A DNA stretch of 64,000 nt from Dillenia suffruticosa (Eukaryota; Streptophyta; Magnoliopsida; Dilleniales; Dilleniaceae): positions 3,381,001 through 3,445,000 of the forward strand of contig JAVTVX010000017.1 of assembly GCA_033439265.1 (NCBI GenBank), read 5' to 3'. This document shows positions 49,740 to 60,400 of this stretch, piece by piece. Within the stretch, counting starts at the first letter, position 1. Each line of letters starts with the position of its first letter. The translations under genes were made by a program, and so were the position numbers. The notes below the pieces were generated by a model, which did not search any database, was not told where the DNA came from, and saw nothing but the letters and a program-made list of their open reading frames with translations.

Positions 49740-49795
49740 CAGGGATAACTCCAGTGGTAGAGTCTCTCTGTTGATATTTAGATGCTAAACTAGAA
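49740..49795 (+). repeat. tRNA-like fragment within S1
   Basis: GGGATAACTCCAGTGGTAGAGTCTCTCTG resembles the 5' half of a tRNA with an A-box, but no B-box follows. The unit B counterpart (about 56507-56535) is more decayed. It may be a SINE head or chance. Confidence 0.25.
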
Positions 49796-49917
49796 ACGGG
49801 GCTCAAAATTCTCTTTTCCATCCACTCAATGAGCAATAACATTCATTTTTTAAGGATATGCACAATCAAAGAAAAAGGAGGGTGAAATTATTATTATTAT
49901 TTTTAAAAATTATCAAT

Positions 49918-50044
49918 TCTTTTCTTTGAATTCTTCAGGACTCGACTCAATAAATCTCTCCAAAAAAACTTGGAAATTTAAAGGAAAGACACTGAGGAGT
50001 GGTTTCGTGTGTAAAGGTTGGCACGAGGTTCGGGCTCAAAGTAC

Positions 50045-50087
<43 letters not shown>

Positions 50088-51240
50088 AATGTTATTTATG
50101 GAGTTCATTTATTTTACAAATCCTCAGGGAGGCTGCGACACTTAATTTAATCATTATTCTTCTTATTTTATTTTTTTATTATTGAAATGTGTCAATTATG
50201 AAAATATCATTTTCCAAGAAAGGAATATTTGGTGCCCAAATTTTAAAAGTAGTAATACTATATCTACTATATATGAGTCAAATATCAAGTAGATTAAATT
50301 TCATTTGATATTTTATATAGTAAAATTTGAAATATTTAAAATTTAAATAATTTTGAATTAATTAAAATATTTTTTCAATCAAATAAAAATATTAATAATA
50401 ATTATCACATAAAATTTAATCAAATAATTACCCGATAATTTAATGTCTCCAACTTTATGCTTTTGAAAGCATTCATGGCTGTTTGGGTTTGATTGATGGG
50501 TGAATTCTAACCCCATGAAAGAGCAGATTTAATGCTTATTATCGGTCTCTAGGAAAGTACTTTCGGCACTCCTAGAATTTCATTTCAAGTGCATCATCTC
50601 AAATTATTGAAGTATTATTACCGTAAATAGATAATTAGTTTAATGAGATATGACATTAGATTTCTCAACTAAAATCTCAAATTTAAATTCTAGAAATAAA
50701 AAAAAATATATTAAGATAATAACCTCCAAAATAAGTTATTATAAATTCTGAATTAGATTAATTATAACCTGATTTTGAATATAAAAATTTATCGTAAATA
50801 GTGAATCCTCCAAAAAAATGATAAGGGACCCCCTCCCCAAGTTGAAAGGCATCAAACACTTCACACTAAAGACTTCCAAATTGTGCCACTTCAAAATCTA
50901 AGATAAACATTCAATTAAAGATGGATTCTTTCTTCTTTTTTATCTACATACAAATGGAAGGATCGTGGCAAGAAGAAAAGGAGTGGCAGACATCTAAGGT
51001 TCTCCTATTATCATCAAATCTAAGGTTCTCCTAAAGGATCAGGATCAAAATCAGGCTCATATTGATTTTTAGAAGCTAAAGTAACGGGGCTTAAAATTCT
51101 CTTTTCCATCCCCTCAATGAGCAATAACATTCTTTTTTAAAGGATACGCACGGTCAAAGGAAAAGAAGGGGGAAAATATTATTTTTTTTTGGAAAAACTA
51201 TCAGCTCTTTTCTCCCTGAATTTTTCGTTGGGTACCGTCA
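49918..51240. repeat. Promoter block S2 (unit A), tandem copy of S1 without a gene body
   Basis: Begins with the 5' coding and TATA part of EF-hand gene 1 (GAATTCTTCAGGACT..., then GACACTGAGGAGTGG) but has no EF-hand domain attached. It has (TA)n at 50048-50081 and lacks the MITE. It ends near the GTTGGGTACC block. Confidence 0.8.
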
Positions 51241-51542
51241 AGTGGGGGCAATTGCTATTCTAGTGAGGGGTAAGAAAGAAAATTACTTATTTTCAGAAAA
51301 AGAATTCGGTCCTCTCACTCTCTCTCTCTCTGCCCCAAGAATTTGAAATTGAAGACAACAAACCCAGATTCGCCATCCAATACCATTTTTCTAAAAGCAG
51401 ATATGGTCCACCCTATAGTTTGGAATCAATGGTCGAATTGTGGTCATGAGCAGCATCCAATTCTAAAATTTTTGTTCCGTTTAGAAATAGGATAAAGCAT
51501 GGCCAATGCACGTGATGGTGAAGGATATGTCGTCATTGTTGT

Positions 51543-51562
51543 GACGTCACTATAGTGACGTC
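51543..51562. promoter_or_regulatory. Perfect 20-bp palindrome with paired TGACGTC bZIP cores (unit A)
   Basis: GACGTCACTATAGTGACGTC is its own reverse complement and holds two inverted TGACGTCA-like sites, the core bound by TGA/CREB-type bZIP factors. Conserved at 58537-58556. Confidence 0.7.
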
Positions 51563-51599
51563 CACTAAAAATGCGCTTATGTCAAACGCAGTGTTTTAA

Positions 51600-52947
51600 G
51601 TTATTTTGGGTTTTATGTTCCATCAGAATTAGAATGATTCTTTTCTGTTTCTTGAATCAACAGAGGCATAAGAATTATTTAGTTGGCTCCAATCAGCAGG
51701 AAAACGAGATTCTTTCTGTTTTATGGTAAGGAAAAAAGGCATAATTTGTGTTGATTATTTTTTTATTAGAAATTTATATAACATTTTAAAAACTATAATC
51801 TTAAATACGTTTCATATTTTATTTTCTCATATAAATTTTTTATTTCACTCCCAAATATCACTACGGTATGGTGACCATAATGGATGCATATGAGCCACAG
51901 AAAAATCTTAAATTTATTATTAAATTAATTGATTAAACTCAAAGTGTAACCATAGATTAAATTTGAAAATTTTGTATTAAGCTCTTAATTTGATTATTTT
52001 AGCTTCAAAAACATGAAGCCAGATTTGTTGGATCCAGTCTCTCCTATGAGACTAACTCATTACATATACATTATATATATATATGATATGTGTGTAATGG
52101 GTGAGAGAGATAGAGAAGTATGAGTTTTCATTTGTATAGAGACAGAGAGAGCCTAAAATGTGAAAAGTTTGATTCTTATCTGAGAAAGGGAGAGAGTCAG
52201 AGTCACCCTTGTAATGTGAGAAGCGAAAATCAGAAAGGGAGAGAAGGAAATTGAGAAAAAAGAAAGAGGGAAGTTGCGAGAGATATTACTCTTCGTACTT
52301 CATATTTTCTTTTTGCTGATTTTTTTTTCTTATTTTTATGTATTGTTGTGGTTTTTCTTTTGACTCATTGTGTTATGACGGATTCCGGTGATCCATGTGA
52401 AAAATCCCAACAAGATTTTCTGATTTTGCCATGCATATATAAGTATAGTTAGAAGTAAGAAAAAGGGTTTTTAATTTTAGTACAGAATTAAGTACAACAA
52501 TACTTCATTGATTGAGATAATTAACGTATTATATAGTAAAATTACACAAAAAATTTAACCATATGTATTTTGCTAAACTATAAATTAATTGATTGAGACC
52601 CCGCAGGATAGTTTAACATAGATTAAATTTGAAATTTTTGTTTTAAGCTCTTAATTTGATTATTTTAGCTTCAAAAACGTGAAGCCATTCTTCTTGCATA
52701 TATAATTATAGTTAGCAACAAGAAAAGGGATTTCTAATTTTAGCATAGGATAAAGTACAATAATACTTTTGCTTTCTTAATAAAGATAAAAAAGATAGAA
52801 GTTACAGGACCTTTTATTTTGGGTGGGGGGATTGGGGGAAAGAGTAACGTTTTCTACTCAAGAGTTCTAAATCCTCTTGGGACGATCATTATTGTAACCA
52901 AATCCCTTGGTCATGCAACTCTACTCACATAAGATTTACTAGCTAAG
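51600..52947. other. AT-rich spacer upstream of the array's second gene (unit A)
   Basis: No gene. It contains (TA)n at 52071-52083 and a purine-rich GAGA stretch (52103-52280). From about 51871 on it is nearly identical to unit B. Confidence 0.6.
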
Positions 52948-53235
52948 TCAAGAGTTCTGGTTAATAGTGAAACCCCACTTGTTGGAGGCATAGTCAAGAA
53001 GGTTGTTCAACTCATGGTCGCTAATGAATCCATCTTTGTCAGGGTCGGAGTGGTGTATGATTTTTAGAGCTCTCAACTTGGGGCACCTAAGGCCGAGTTC
53101 TTTTAAGAACGAGTTTTGTGCTGCCTCCACCTCTTGTTTGCTAGACTTCTCAAGCATGTGGTTGACTAGAGTTTGAAGCTCCTTTTGGCATCGGAAGCGG
53201 AACCTTTCCAGGCAACCAACAAGGCGGCGTTTCAT
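52948..53235 (-). CDS. EF-hand calcium-binding protein, array gene 2, unit A
   Basis: 95 residues with one canonical EF-hand loop, DPDKDGFISDHE (64-75), followed by LNNLLDYASNKWGF, a typical exiting helix. The N-terminal half is basic and helical, and aligns in layout with a first EF-hand that has lost its loop (KQEVEAAQNSFLKELGLR matches the helix seen in array gene 3). A single working loop suggests pairing as a dimer or a partner-dependent role, which is inference. The predicted protein is identical to that of the unit B copy at 62283-62570. No intron seen. Confidence 0.7.
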   Translation of the reverse strand: MKRRLVGCLERFRFRCQKELQTLVNHMLEKSSKQEVEAAQNSFLKELGLRCPKLRALKIIHHSDPDKDGFISDHELNNLLDYASNKWGFTINQNS

Positions 53236-53950
53236 CCTTTGTCATCGGAGCCGTCCTAGTTCCAAGTGACCAACATGGAATTCATAAAGATAGCCATGAA
53301 CTGCATCAGACTACGCAAAGAAAAAAAAAATAGGAGCAACAGCAATTCCAATCAAGAAAAAACAAAGAGCAGGTAAAAAAAAATAATTTTTTTTTAGATT
53401 GAGTGGTCGTGCACTCTACTTCCTTAACGATCTTGAGTTCGAGTCATGAGAATAACAAAAAATGATTTGAAAAAATAGACCCCTAAAATGGGTCTCACAG
53501 TACTCCAACCGGTAATAAAAACAAAAAAAAAAAGTGGGTAAAAAGAAAACGAAAACCATCCATTGGAAAACTATCTAGATTGATTGGGAAAGCCGGGTAA
53601 AAATAGGGAAAAGAATGGAAAGCGAAAAGGATGTCATCACCGGAAAACTTTCCAAAGTAACTGAGAAAAAGAAATCGAGAACATCCAAGAAATACCATTA
53701 AAAACATGCACTAACCACCAAAAACACCGAAAAGGGGGATGAAAAAATTATAGATTAAAGGAGAACATCAAATTAAAGGTTGTCTAAGTGCAGAATCAAA
53801 ATCAAATATAAATATAAAATATATATATACGAGGAAAAATACCACATGATATAAGAGGTAATCCCACGTGAGTATAAATATATGAGGAAATTATAAAAAT
53901 ATGTGGTGCTCATCATATATCAATGCTTGCCTTTCTTTTATTTTATATAA
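53236..53950. other. Spacer between array genes 2 and 3 (unit A)
   Basis: No supported gene; the 70-codon minus-strand frame at 53495-53707 lacks any recognisable content and is altered in unit B by a poly-A length change. Confidence 0.55.
53397..53450 (+). mobile_element. tRNA-like (SINE-type) segment, unit A
   Basis: ATTGAGTGGTCGTGC (A-box-like) and GAGTTCGAGTCAT (B-box-like) are about 35 bases apart after a T/A tract. The counterpart in unit B is at 62736-62788. Confidence 0.4.
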
Positions 53951-53969
53951 TCAAGTCAATGATTGGACT

Positions 53970-54250
53970 AGAATTTTTGACGGTCTAAAGCTCATTATAA
54001 GAAGATGAAACCCCAGTTGTCGGCTGTCCAACTCCTCTTTTACTAATGAATCCATCTCCACCAAGGCCGGAGTGGTTCTGGTCATGGCCGTTTGATCTCT
54101 CCAACCACTGAACCGTAGGTCGAAGCTTCTGAAGGCGGTTTTAGCTCTTCCTTGCTCAGTTTCCCAGCGCCATCTGTATCCCAAAGCATCTGAAGTGCCC
54201 TCGCCTGATCGTCTCTCTACATCAAGAGACATGCGCCACACCATCCACAT
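53970..54250 (-). pseudogene. Frameshifted EF-hand pseudogene, array gene 3, unit A
   Basis: EF-hand pieces occur in three frames. One frame gives RDDQARALQMLWDTDGAG followed by KLSKEELK (a canonical first loop). The next gives KTAFRSFDLRFSGWRDQTAM. A third gives DQNHSGLGGDGFISK, an aberrant second loop. The switch between the first two falls at GCTAAAACC, where one base seems lost. The 99-codon open frame across 53951-54250 mixes these frames and would not make an EF-hand protein. The same lesions are present in unit B, so they predate that duplication or were copied by conversion. Confidence 0.75.
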
Positions 54251-54754
54251 AGCTTCTTGTTTTTTCTCCTTCGTTGAGATTTGATTAGGGTTTCTATGTA
54301 GCCAAGAAATGTGTGTGGGCGCTCAAGCGCGGTTGGTTGTGTGCTACTTTATTCTCCATTCTTGCTTTGCTTCTCCAAATCCTGGGTAAACGATAAGGTC
54401 TTAAGAAATAGCATTCAAATTCTGGTTTTAATTTGATGTAAAATAATGGAAATCGACTCACCGAAGAGGTTTTGGATGAACTTGACAAGAATACAAAGAA
54501 GTGCCTTATTCTTGTGGGTTGTGCCGCGGCGCAGCCCCAGCGAACCCGACTGCAACCTTTTGTTTTTCTTGCAATTTTCGTTAATTTTGATTTGTTTTAT
54601 TTCTTTTTTGTTGTTTAAGGTTGATGGAGTATATTTATCCATTATTTAGGGTTTGTAAAATATCTTTAACATATTATTATTATTATTAATATTTTTTTTT
54701 ATAGAGGCACACGTGGATAGATAGAAATCTTTTTTTGCAAAGAGACTCTGATGC

Positions 54755-55020
54755 CATGATAAAAATATAAAATGATATAAATACGAGAGATATATGAATA
54801 TAATTATTATACCATATTAGAGATGGAGAACAATATCATAATATAAAACTTAATACTCCATTACCTTACTATATAATTACAATAATTTTTTTTGGTACAA
54901 CAATAAGTTGATCTTACATAGAAACTCATAGTCACAAATACAGAAATAGTTGTTATATAATATTTATCAAAATTAAATCAATAATTGATTTAATTTTGAT
55001 ATATAATATATTTTTTAACA
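54755..55020. repeat. AT-rich dispersed repeat, copy 3
   Basis: Counterpart of 47435-47690, with a short T-rich insertion near 54887. Confidence 0.75.
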
Positions 55021-55090
55021 CACAATAACTAGAAACACGAAGCATCCATTCAATAATATCACATTCCAAATATAAATACATAAGTAGTAG

Positions 55091-55393
55091 TTAAAACCCG
55101 GTATGACCAGCTGAGCGGGAGCGGGACCTAGGATGTGCTTTGACAATAGTGATACCCAGTGGCTCGGCAAAGCACTCGAGGCGCTTGAACTCAGCATCAT
55201 TATCGATGAAGCCATTCCCATTCTTATCAGCCCACCACAGGTCCCATTCCTGCTTCAATTTGGTGAGAAAACCAGCATCCTTAGTTTTGAGTGCCTCCAA
55301 CTCCTCTGAATCCAATCGCCCATCATTATCCTCATCAAACATCTTCAATAAGTAGTCTCTGAATTCCTTTGAAGTCATACGCATTGGGCTCAT
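55091..55393 (-). CDS. EF-hand calcium-binding protein, array gene 1, unit B
   Basis: 100 codons starting MSPMRMTSKEF. The first loop is DEDNDGRLDSEE (residues 20-31), canonical. The second, DKNGNGFIDNDA (56-67), again lacks Glu at position 12. The C-terminus has a 16-residue Ser/Arg-rich tail (KAHPRSRSRSAGHTGF) that the unit A copy lost through a stop. The upstream frame equivalent to residues 1-42 of the unit A protein is still open (55335-55526) but is out of phase after an A15 run at 55391-55405. The start at MSPMRM is therefore the most sensible one here and suggests the N-terminal extension in unit A is not needed. Confidence 0.7.
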   Translation of the reverse strand: MSPMRMTSKEFRDYLLKMFDEDNDGRLDSEELEALKTKDAGFLTKLKQEWDLWWADKNGNGFIDNDAEFKRLECFAEPLGITIVKAHPRSRSRSAGHTGF

Positions 55394-55526
55394 TTTTTTT
55401 TTTTTTTGAATTCTTCAGGACTTTACTTAGTAAATCTCTCCAAAGGACTTGGAAATTTAAAGGAAAGACACTGAGGAGTGGTTGTGTGTGCTCATCTAAG
55501 AGGAATTCTCCATTTATAATGCTCAC
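55335..55526 (-). pseudogene. Out-of-frame 5' segment of array gene 1, unit B
   Basis: Opens MSIINGEFLLDEHTQPLLSV, matching the start of the unit A protein, then changes frame at a poly-A run and overlaps the EF-hand frame. If transcribed it acts as an overlapping upstream frame. Confidence 0.5.
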
Positions 55527-55596
55527 TCACTCAAACACTTTTACTTTATCTGTAAAGGTTACGTAAAGGCTGGCACCGGGTTCCGGCTCAAAGTAC

Positions 55597-55599
<3 letters not shown>

Positions 55600-55639
<40 letters not shown>
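55600..55639 (-). promoter_or_regulatory. Expanded (TA)n at the TATA-box site of array gene 1, unit B
   Basis: Same position relative to the gene as 48280-48295, flanked by GTACCTT and AAATAGAAATG, but about 40 bases long. Confidence 0.55.
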
Positions 55640-55645
<6 letters not shown>

Positions 55646-56042
55646 AATGTTATTTATGGAGTTCATTTATTTTACAAAATTTCTAGGAAGATCCTCAGGG
55701 AGGCTGCAACTCCTCATTTAAGTATGATTCTTCTTATTTTATTTTTTATTATTGAAATACTAAACTAAGAGAGGATTGCCGTGTCACGTGTCAATTATGT
55801 AAATATCATTTTACAAGAAATGAATATTTCGTGCCCAAATTTTAAAAGGAGTAATACTACATCTACTGATATCAAGTAAATTAAATTTTATTAGAAAGTT
55901 CATATGGTAAAATTTTGAAATATTTAAAATTTTAATAAATTTGAATTAATTAAAATATTTTTGGATCAAATAAAAAATTAAAAATATTAATAATAATTAT
56001 CACATAAAATTTAGGCAAATAATTATTTGATCATTTAGGGTT

Positions 56043-56265
56043 AGTTTGATTGGGGTGAAAAGTGAAAGGAAAATGGGAGGAGACGTAAAAGTGGAGGGAA
56101 ATAACATTTTTCACTCGTTTGGTAAGGAAGGGAAATATGGAGGGGAAGGAAAGGTGGATATAATCCCTTTCCCTTCCTCTTAAGAAATCATTTTCGTCTC
56201 CAAGTGGATGGAAATAAAAAAAATAAAATTTTTGAACAAATTTATTCTTATTCTTCTTTATTGGT
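56043..56265. mobile_element. Deleted remnant of the MITE (unit B)
   Basis: Left end TTA-GTTTGATTGGGGTGAAAAG matches the MITE at 48710, then the right part is lost and the sequence jumps to the flanking GTATCTAGGAAAGTACTTTC block. The same insertion site in both units dates the MITE before the large duplication. Confidence 0.75.
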
Positions 56266-56814
56266 ATCTAGGAAAGTACTTTCGGCATACCTTGAATTTC
56301 ATTTCATGTGTCCCAAACCCAAATTATATAAGCATTATTCCCTGTAAATAGAGAATCCTCAAAAAAGATGATAAGGAATCCCACCACAAAAAAATAAAAG
56401 TTGAAAGACATAAAAAACAACTTTATACCGAAGACTATCAAATTGGGCCACTCCAAAATCTAAGATAAACATCCAATTAAAGATTCGTCCTTCAGAGATA
56501 ACTCAAGCAATGTAGTTTCTCTATTTTCATTCTTTTTTTTTCGATTCGATTCCGTTTGGTTATACTTTTTTATACTAAAAAATAAAAATAGATTTATTCT
56601 TCTTCTTTATCTACATACTAATGGAAGGATGGTGGCAAAAAGAAGAAGAAGAGGTGGACATCTAAGGTTTTCCTATAGGACCAGGATCAAAATCAGCCCC
56701 AAATTGATTTTTAGATGCTAAACTAGAAACGGGGCTTAAAATTCTCTTTTCCATCCACTCAATGAGCAATAACATTCATTTTTTAAGGATATGCACAAAG
56801 GAAAAGGAGGGTGA

Positions 56815-58215
56815 AATTCTCTTTATCTATAGTGCTCACTCACTCAAGCACTTTCTTCTACTTTATCTGTAAAGGTTACGGAAAGGTTGGCACCAGGTTC
56901 CGGCTCAAAGTACCCTTATTTATATATATTTATAATAGAAATGTTATTTATGGAGTTCATTTATTTTACAAAATTTCTAGGAAGATCCTCAGGGAGGCTG
57001 CAACTCCTCATTTAATCATTATTCTTCTTATTTTATTTTTTTATTATTGAAATGCTAACTTTTTGAGGATTGCCGTGTCACGTGTCAATTATGTAAATAT
57101 CATTTTTCCAAGAAAGGAGTATTTGGTGCCCTAATTTTAAGAGGAGTAATACCATATCTACTATATATATAAGTCATACATCGAGTAGATTAAATTTCAT
57201 TTGATATTTAATAGAGTAAAATTTTGATATATTTAAAATATAAATAATTTTGAATAAATTAAAATATTTTTTCAATCAAATAAAAATATTAAAAATAATT
57301 ATCACATAAAATTTAGTCAAATAATTACTCGATGATTTAATGTCTCCAACATTCTGCTTTTGAAAGCATTTATGACTGTTTGGGTTTGATTGATGGGTGA
57401 ATTCTGACCCCTGTGAAAAAGTAGATTTAATGCTTATTATCAGTTTCTAGGAAAGTACTTTCGGCATTCTGGAATTTCATTTCATGTGTTCCAACCCAAA
57501 TTATTATAACATTATCCACCCGACGAATAATCAACTTAATAAAATATAATGTTAAATCTTTTAATCAAAATTTCAGATTTGAATTTTGAAGATGAAAAAG
57601 ACTATTTTGAAAGTATTATCCTCAAAATATATCATTTTAATTTTAAATCAGATTAATTATAATATAGCTGTGAATATCAATAATGTATAAAAAAAACTCC
57701 CCATAAATAGAGAATCCTCCAAAAAGATGATAAGGGACCCCCTCCCTAAGTCGAAAGGCATCAAACAATCCATACTAAAGAACTCCCAAATTGTGTCAAT
57801 CCAAAATCTAAGATAAACATTCAATTAAAGATGAATTTATTCTCAATCCATACTAAAGAACTCCCAAATTGTGTCAATCCAAAATCTAAGATAAACATTC
57901 AATTAAAGATGAATTTATTCTTTTTCTTGATCTCTATACAAATGGAAGGATCGTGGCAAAAAGAAGAAAAGGAGAGGTGGGCATCTAAGGTTCTCCTATT
58001 AGCATCAAATCTAAGGTTCTCCTATAGGACCAGGTTCAAAATCAGGCCCATATTGATTTTTAGATGCTAAGGTAAGGGAGCTTAAAATTCTCTTTTTGCC
58101 ATCCACTCAATGAGCAGTAACATTCATTTTTAAAGGATACGCACACTCAAAGGAAAAGAAGGGTGAAAATATTAATTTTTTTTTTTAAAGTATCAGCTCT
58201 TTTCTCCCTTAATTT
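56815..58215. repeat. Promoter block S2' (unit B)
   Basis: Counterpart of S2 (49918-51240); no EF-hand domain attached. The TA tract at the TATA site is short and interrupted (56920-56935). Confidence 0.75.
57766..57921. repeat. Perfect 78-bp tandem duplication in S2'
   Basis: CAATCCATACTAAAGAACTC starts at 57766 and 57844, and the two 78-bp copies look identical by eye. Only one copy exists in S2. Confidence 0.85.
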
Positions 58216-58536
58216 TTCGTTGGGTACCTAAAAGTGGGGCAATTGCCATTCTAATGCGGGGTAAGGCATGGGGAGGAGAAAGAAAATTATTTATTTTCGG
58301 AAAAAGAATTCAGTCCTCTCTCTTTCTCTCTCTCAAGATTGAAATAATTGATCATTGGATAACATTCTCCCTGACAACAAACCTAGAGTCGCCGTCCAAT
58401 TCCATTTTTCTAAAAGCAGATATGGTCCGCCCAATGGTTTGGAATCAATGGTCGAATTGTGGTCATGAGCAGCATCCAATTCTAAAATTTTTATTTGGTA
58501 TGCACGTGATGGTAAAGGATGTGTCGTCATTGTTGT

Positions 58537-58556
58537 GACGTCACTATAGTGACGTC
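58537..58556. promoter_or_regulatory. Perfect 20-bp palindrome with paired TGACGTC bZIP cores (unit B)
   Basis: Identical to 51543-51562 and kept within a part of the unit that is otherwise diverged. Confidence 0.7.
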
Positions 58557-59270
58557 CACTAAATATGCGCTTATGTCAAACGCAGTGTTTTAAGTTATTT
58601 TTGGGTTTTATCTTTCATCGGAATTAGAATGATTCTTTTCGGTTGCTTGAATGAGTTAATTACTTGCCTAATTTTTATAGTTTTTTCGTTTTTTTCAAAT
58701 TAATTCCTAAAATTAGGAACGCTACTTTGTGATACTCAAATTTTAAAAAGTTTTATGCGTTTGTCCTTCCGTCAATTATGGCGATAGACTGTCCGTTAAA
58801 TGATGACGTGTCATAATGTGGCACCCTTGACGTGTCGTACAGATTCTTACTTGTCATTGCTATGTCTGTAACCGAAGACATCTCATATTGCTACGTTAGC
58901 AAATTGCTGACTTATCACGTGACACGTCAGCACCCTGACACACTATATCGCCACGTCAGCATGCCACGTCATCATCTTAAATCAATAAAATTTAATTTTT
59001 TAAAATTAATAAAAAATAATAAAAAATAAAAGATTATTTATAAAAAAATTAAATTTTAACTCTATTAAATTAAAAAATTCATCTTCTTTCTCCTCTCCTC
59101 CCCTTTCTCTCTACTCTCCCAATTCCAAACCCATCCTTTCTCTCTCTCTCTCCTCAATGACCGATCATCTTCATCTGTGATGGTGATTCGAATAGCCTCT
59201 GAGACGTGACCTTTCGACGATGAGGATTTGTTGATTGGATCTTCAATGAGAGGACTTACAGGACTAAAGA

Positions 59271-59573
59271 CTTGAATTTGAGCCTTTTCTTCTCGTATGC
59301 CTGAGAAGCCTCCTCTGCAGTGTTGTAAGTACCTAACCAAACACGAACACAACGATTCGGGTCCCGGATTTCCACAGCCCATTTCACGCATTTTCGCTGT
59401 CGAACACCTCTATATTTCTAAGAAGACGGCTTCTTAATCGGCTTCGGCGAAGCCACTTTCATGATTTCCTTGGGAATTTTGGCAGTATTATTGTCCTGAC
59501 AAGAATTTTCGGTCTTCAGATGGAGACGAATCGGTGGCGTACGGATCAGAGCAAATAATGCGAACTTTCCTCA
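59271..59573 (-). pseudogene. AP2/ERF transcription factor fragment captured by the MULE
   Basis: On the minus strand RKVRIICSDPYATDSS is followed, after a frameshift and stop, by a KKPSS stretch, a TAG, then an AP2 domain: [38 protein letters not shown] and EKKRLKF. The usual domain has RKWGKW at the start of the second strand; here Trp and Gly are Cys and Val. The CRF-like leader and domain suggest the cytokinin response factor/ERF118-type branch. Reading continues out of frame toward 59160 (SPLIEDPINKSSSS...), so more of the donor gene was captured. It cannot encode a full factor. Confidence 0.82.
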
Positions 59574-60159
59574 TTATATTGGCCTCCTTGTCTCTCTCAG
59601 AGATTGATGTATTCTTCAACTATTTCTCAACAATTTCTTGCAGTGGTTGTCTTGATTTGAAAACTGCTTCTAAGGAGCAGTCGTTTTTAACCCCTCAAAA
59701 AATACCAAGAAAATATTTTGTTTCTTCTTTATAAAAAATGAATAAAAAAAAGGATATTAAAACCAAAAAGGATGATGGAATCAATTAAACAGAAAGTATC
59801 TCTCTATATCTCTCTTTCTCTCACTTTTTGGCAACAAGATCAAGGAGATATTATCAAGTGAACACCCCTCTCAAGAACAAAAAAGGTAGAAAAATCATTC
59901 TATATGAAAAGCCCCAAAACACTCCACTCCAGAACAAGTCCTGCACAACAAACATAAACCCCACAAAATCCCTTCATCAGGAAAAAAAAATGAAAAGAAA
60001 AATTACATTGAACCCAGAAAAAAGAGAGAAAATAATAAAAACTTTTGGGTTTCAAATGCATCAAAACAGACGAAAACCCCAAGTTGTAAAAATATTGCTT
60101 TGAAGAAAAACAGAGTAGCATACAGTAACAAAGAGCACACACAGCTGTAACAGTGATAT

Positions 60160-60400
60160 TTGAAAGCCAAGATCATCTTCTTCATCTTCATCTTCCTCAT
60201 CATTATCGAAACAGCCATCATCCACTTCTGGGTTGAACGGACTGAATTTCTACTGGTGTTTGAAGTATTCAACACCGTTGAGAAGGGCCTTTGCTTCTGG
60301 GTTGAAGGATGCAGGTTCTGGCTATTCTTTTGATTTGAATGAAGCAGCCGATGCAGAGGAAGACGGAGCAAATGGTTCTCGAAATTCAAACGATTTCACT
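60160..60400 (-). pseudogene. Second captured protein-like fragment in the MULE (acidic)
   Basis: One minus-strand frame reads PFAPSSSASAASFKS, a TAG, PEPASFNPEAKALLNGVEYF, another TAG, then PFNPEVDDGCFDNDEEDEDEEDD. Composition is strongly protein-like but stops break it. The donor gene is not recognised. Confidence 0.45.

Larger units (their letters stand above)
48060..49917. repeat. Promoter block S1 (unit A)
   Basis: Runs from the 5' coding part of EF-hand gene 1 through its TATA region and upstream DNA (marker blocks: CAATTATGAAATATCATTTT, GAAAGTACTTTCGGCATTCC, AACGGGGCTCAAAATTCTC). The same block repeats next to it as S2, and again as S1' and S2' in unit B. S1 carries the full MITE. Confidence 0.8.
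47370..54695. repeat. EF-hand array, unit A
   Basis: Order: AT-rich repeat, EF-hand gene 1 (-), promoter block S1 with MITE, promoter block S2, spacer with palindrome, EF-hand gene 2 (-), EF-hand pseudogene 3 (-), leader-like end. The same order recurs in unit B. Edges were placed by eye to within some tens of bases. Confidence 0.85.

Noticed and set aside
53495..53707. 70-codon minus-strand frame rich in Phe/Leu in both units
   Set aside because: Differs between units through a homopolymer length change and has no conserved content.
54446..54649. 67-codon plus-strand frame in both units
   Set aside because: Preserved only because the two copies are nearly identical; no sign of protein function.
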